Assembly (NCBI GenBank): GCA_023621975.1
Contig: JAMOAC010000264.1
Span: forward strand, 1 to 5,644
DNA: 5,644 nt
Direction: 5' to 3'
Origin: Bacillota bacterium
Lineage (GTDB): Bacteria > Bacillota_A > Clostridia > Acetivibrionales > DUMB01
The position numbers and the translations under genes are program-made. The notes under the pieces are model-generated. The model worked only from the letters and a program-made list of their open reading frames with translations, was not told the DNA's origin and searched no databases. The stretch's first letter is position 1. Every line of letters begins with the position of its first letter. Shown here one piece after another: positions 4,257 through 5,644 of this stretch.

Positions 4257-5276
4257 TTAACTGCATACCAGAAACGCTGAAGGCACAGCCCTTTCTCCCA
4301 GCTTGTCAGAAGGCCTGTTGATGACCTGGTTGTTATAGTACATGGTAGTTGATGAACCTCCGTCCAGGTTGGCAGCGTTTACCGCTCCGTATTCCAGAAG
4401 TATATCCTGTACCTCCTTCAATGTTGCCCCAAATGAATTCAGGTTCCTTCCGTCAATAACTAGCATAAGCACCTCACCGTTTTCCCTCTGTCCAATGGCT
4501 GTCCTCGGGGCAATACCCCATCCGCCGTCTCCCTGTGTAATAGTAGGTTTTCCGTTTACTATTAAAGGAGGGCCGAAACTGACACCTTCCCTGACACCGT
4601 ACTTTTTGAGCTGTGCTATTGAGTGCTTGCCCACTATGAGCATGCCCTTATCGGTAAAAGCAACCGTATCCTGCTTGATACTTTCGCTGTTCAGTTGATT
4701 ATAGACAACTTCTCCGTCATGTATTATAAAGCCCATGGGAGCCCCTCCGGTGCCGGTCCAGCCGTCGTCCATGAATCCGCCGGCATTTATTGCAGCTATG
4801 GCTCCGTTTCTCCTTGCTATCTCGCTGGTTGTCTCTCCTGCTCTTGGTATTTTGCTGGAATATCCTACCTTAATCCTCGTGGGGTCGTGTACAATCATCA
4901 GTTTGCCCTGAAAATCACCGCCGTCAATATCATATATGCTGATCTTGTCCGTATGGTTTATGTCGAAGTCAAGAATTTGTATCTTTTCCCCGTTTGCAGT
5001 AGGATCAACGGCATATGCACTGCCCAGAATCCTGGCTATTGCCTCATCAGACAAAAAGGCCTTGGCAATATACTGGTGCCTGAGTGTATTCCAGGACGCA
5101 CCCACCACCGTACGTTTCACCGTTTCAAATGGCCCGTAGAAAATCAATATGGGCATGGTTATTACTGTAAAAACAATTTCAAATATGAGAAAAACAAGAA
5201 TCCTTTTCAAAATCCTGGTTTTTGGATTAACCTTTTTCCGCTGCATTCTGGCAACTTTTTTTCTTTTGTTCGGCAC
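4257..5276 (-). CDS. membrane-anchored phosphodiester glycosidase-family protein (NAGPA/DUF2233)
   Basis: 339 aa. It has a very basic cytoplasmic head (residues 1-24), one transmembrane helix (about 25-47) and a long extracytoplasmic part. The C-terminal half is the NAGPA domain: NAGGF at 164-168, GGAPMGF at 177-183, GPPLIVNGK near 235-243, APRTAIG at 256-262, DGRN at 275-278 and NLDGGSST at 303-310, in the usual order. The animal member removes GlcNAc from GlcNAc-1-phosphodiesters; bacterial members are associated with cell-surface polysaccharide or wall polymer turnover (COG4632, EpsL-type). The substrate here is unknown. The start is GTG, supported by GGAGGG at 5283-5288 with a 6-nt spacer; the next Met (residue 11) has no such site. 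It is first in a two-gene unit with the propeller protein 15 nt downstream. The family is secure; the reaction is inferred from the family. Confidence 0.92.
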   Translation of the reverse strand: MPNKRKKVARMQRKKVNPKTRILKRILVFLIFEIVFTVITMPILIFYGPFETVKRTVVGASWNTLRHQYIAKAFLSDEAIARILGSAYAVDPTANGEKIQILDFDINHTDKISIYDIDGGDFQGKLMIVHDPTRIKVGYSSKIPRAGETTSEIARRNGAIAAINAGGFMDDGWTGTGGAPMGFIIHDGEVVYNQLNSESIKQDTVAFTDKGMLIVGKHSIAQLKKYGVREGVSFGPPLIVNGKPTITQGDGGWGIAPRTAIGQRENGEVLMLVIDGRNLNSFGATLKEVQDILLEYGAVNAANLDGGSSTTMYYNNQVINRPSDKLGERAVPSAFLVCS

Positions 5277-5298
5277 GACAATCCCTCCATGTATTTAT

Positions 5299-5327
5299 AT
5301 AATAAACGATTTTTTAGAATAATTAAA
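5299..5327 (-). promoter_or_regulatory. weak candidate promoter for the phosphodiester-glycosidase unit
   Basis: -10 TATTAT (5299-5304), 17-bp spacer, poor -35 TTTAAT (5322-5327) on the minus strand, with an A/T-rich spacer. It would start transcription only a few bases before the ribosome binding site (5283-5288). The placement is sensible but the -35 match is poor. Confidence 0.35.
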
Positions 5328-5380
5328 CACAAGATTACAAAAACCCTAATCTGTTCTTGTAAAACAGGCTGTACAATAAG

Positions 5381-5409
5381 TTGACGGGACTGTGCAATTG
5401 TGGTAAATT
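5381..5409 (+). promoter_or_regulatory. sigma-A promoter of the riboswitch transcript
   Basis: -35 TTGACG (5381-5386), 17-bp spacer, -10 TAAATT (5404-5409) preceded by TGG, an extended -10. The predicted start, G at 5416, is exactly the first base of riboswitch helix P1, which supports both calls. Confidence 0.72.
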
Positions 5410-5415
5410 TAAATT

Positions 5416-5506
5416 GTTAAAAGGGAGTAGCTTGGAAATAAGAAGCCAACAGCCGGTGAATCTCACCTGGCTTCTTATCCCTTAATGGGAAAGCAAGACT
5501 TTTAAC
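5416..5506 (+). promoter_or_regulatory. yybP-ykoY (Mn2+) riboswitch aptamer
   Basis: P1 is a perfect 8-bp helix, GTTAAAAG (5416-5423) with CTTTTAAC (5499-5506). The conserved family elements are present: GGGAGTAGC directly after the 5' strand (about 5423-5431), GCCAACA (5445-5451) leading into a GGTGA/TCACC hairpin (5455-5467), and AGCAAGAC (5492-5499) closing P1. A 10-bp helix ATAAGAAGCC/GGCTTCTTAT (5438-5447 / 5469-5478) carries the hairpin, and a short CCC/GGG arm (5479-5489) follows. The two facing internal loops (GGGAGTA and AGCAAGA) form the Mn2+ site in this class. Members control Mn2+ exporters (MntP, P-type ATPases), TerC or UPF0016 proteins. Recognition is from the conserved sequence and fold, by eye. 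Confidence 0.88.
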
Positions 5507-5547
5507 ATATATTCGATATGCGGGTATATGTTAAAAGTCTTTTTTTT
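5495..5547 (+). terminator. riboswitch-controlled intrinsic terminator
   Basis: GACTTTTAACATATA (5497-5511) pairs perfectly with TATATGTTAAAAGTC (5525-5539), extendable by two A-U pairs, with a 13-nt loop and eight T's (5540-5547). Its 5' arm contains the whole 3' strand of P1, so aptamer P1 and terminator exclude each other. Ligand-stabilised P1 should prevent termination (ON switch). Confidence 0.92.
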
Positions 5548-5610
5548 AACCGTAAAAATAAAATTCCTGTTATTACAATGCTTTTTAGGCATTAATCATT
5601 AATAAATATA

Positions 5611-5639
5611 AATATTAAATATTATAAATATTTAATATT
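5611..5639. repeat. AT-only 13-bp inverted repeat
   Basis: AATATTAAATATT (5611-5623) and AATATTTAATATT (5627-5639) form a perfect inverted repeat around a 3-nt centre, in a stretch made only of A and T. Low complexity makes chance symmetry plausible. It lies between the riboswitch terminator and the expected gene start. Confidence 0.5.
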
Positions 5640-5644
5640 AATAA

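Larger units (their letters stand above)
5277..5644. other. divergent intergenic region holding two promoters and a riboswitch
   Basis: No gene is visible. It contains the minus-strand start region of the phosphodiester-glycosidase gene with a weak promoter (5299-5327), a small CTGTT/AACAG hairpin (5351-5367), a plus-strand promoter (5381-5409), a yybP-ykoY riboswitch with terminator (5416-5547) and a very AT-rich stretch with an inverted repeat (5611-5639). The coding region served by the riboswitch starts beyond the right edge. Confidence 0.75.

Noticed and set aside
4623..5384. 253-codon plus-strand open frame opposite the phosphodiester-glycosidase gene
   Set aside because: It lies almost wholly antisense to a clear NAGPA-domain gene, its translation is rich in Cys, His, Tyr and Asn without domain pattern, and it has no ribosome binding site. 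It is a shadow frame.
1..5644. CRISPR array, tRNA or rRNA gene
   Set aside because: No regularly spaced direct repeats and no tRNA or rRNA signature sequences were seen on either strand.

Overview
The window looks like a chromosomal segment of a low-to-moderate GC Gram-positive anaerobe (class Clostridia). Support comes from strong GGAGG-type ribosome binding sites, GTG starts, classical sigma-A promoters, a T-box leader, a yybP-ykoY-type leader, a DivIVA-family protein and a DUF156 (CsoR-like) regulator. A cellulolytic Acetivibrio/Ruminiclostridium-type clostridium would fit, but that is a guess from general style, not a match I could run. All recognisable protein genes lie on the minus strand. 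One riboswitch-controlled transcription unit starts on the plus strand at the right edge.

Reading in the direction of minus-strand transcription (right to left): a membrane-anchored phosphodiester-glycosidase (NAGPA/DUF2233) protein (5276-4257) is followed after 15 nt by a TolB-like beta-propeller protein (body 4124-3195). The natural N-terminal membrane anchor of the propeller protein (4241-4125) is interrupted by an in-frame TAG at codon 9. Then comes a consensus sigma-A promoter flanked by three alternating CTGTCA/TGACAG half-sites, a csoR-like copper-sensor repressor gene (3083-2757), trxA (2687-2358) and a rho-independent terminator. The 317-nt gap 2041-2357 carries what looks like a decayed right end of an IS200/IS605 (tnpB-type) element. 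Next is a small DivIVA-family coiled-coil gene (2040-1603). A strong promoter (1584-1556) then drives a complete T-box leader with a terminator/antiterminator (about 1525-1208), an Lrp/AsnC regulator (1167-688) and, overlapping it by ATGA, a class I/II PLP aminotransferase. The aminotransferase runs off the left edge just before its catalytic lysine.

The T-box can be read in detail. The specifier loop presents GCA (Ala) and the antiterminator bulge is UGGU, which suits the A73 discriminator of tRNA-Ala. The Lrp-aminotransferase pair is therefore probably an alanine-synthesis operon induced when tRNA-Ala is uncharged, the same regulator/enzyme pairing as alaR-alaT of Bacillus subtilis.

At the right edge a plus-strand promoter (5381-5409) starts transcription at the first base of helix P1 of a yybP-ykoY (Mn2+) riboswitch (5416-5506). 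The 3' strand of P1 is also the 5' strand of a 15-17 bp terminator, the geometry of a ligand-activated ON switch. The controlled gene, expected to be a Mn2+ exporter or related transporter, lies beyond the window. I found no CRISPR array, tRNA, rRNA or intact mobile element, and no wholly new multi-gene system. The points most worth checking are the amber-interrupted anchor, the alanine T-box, the half-site array at csoR, and the IS605 relic.
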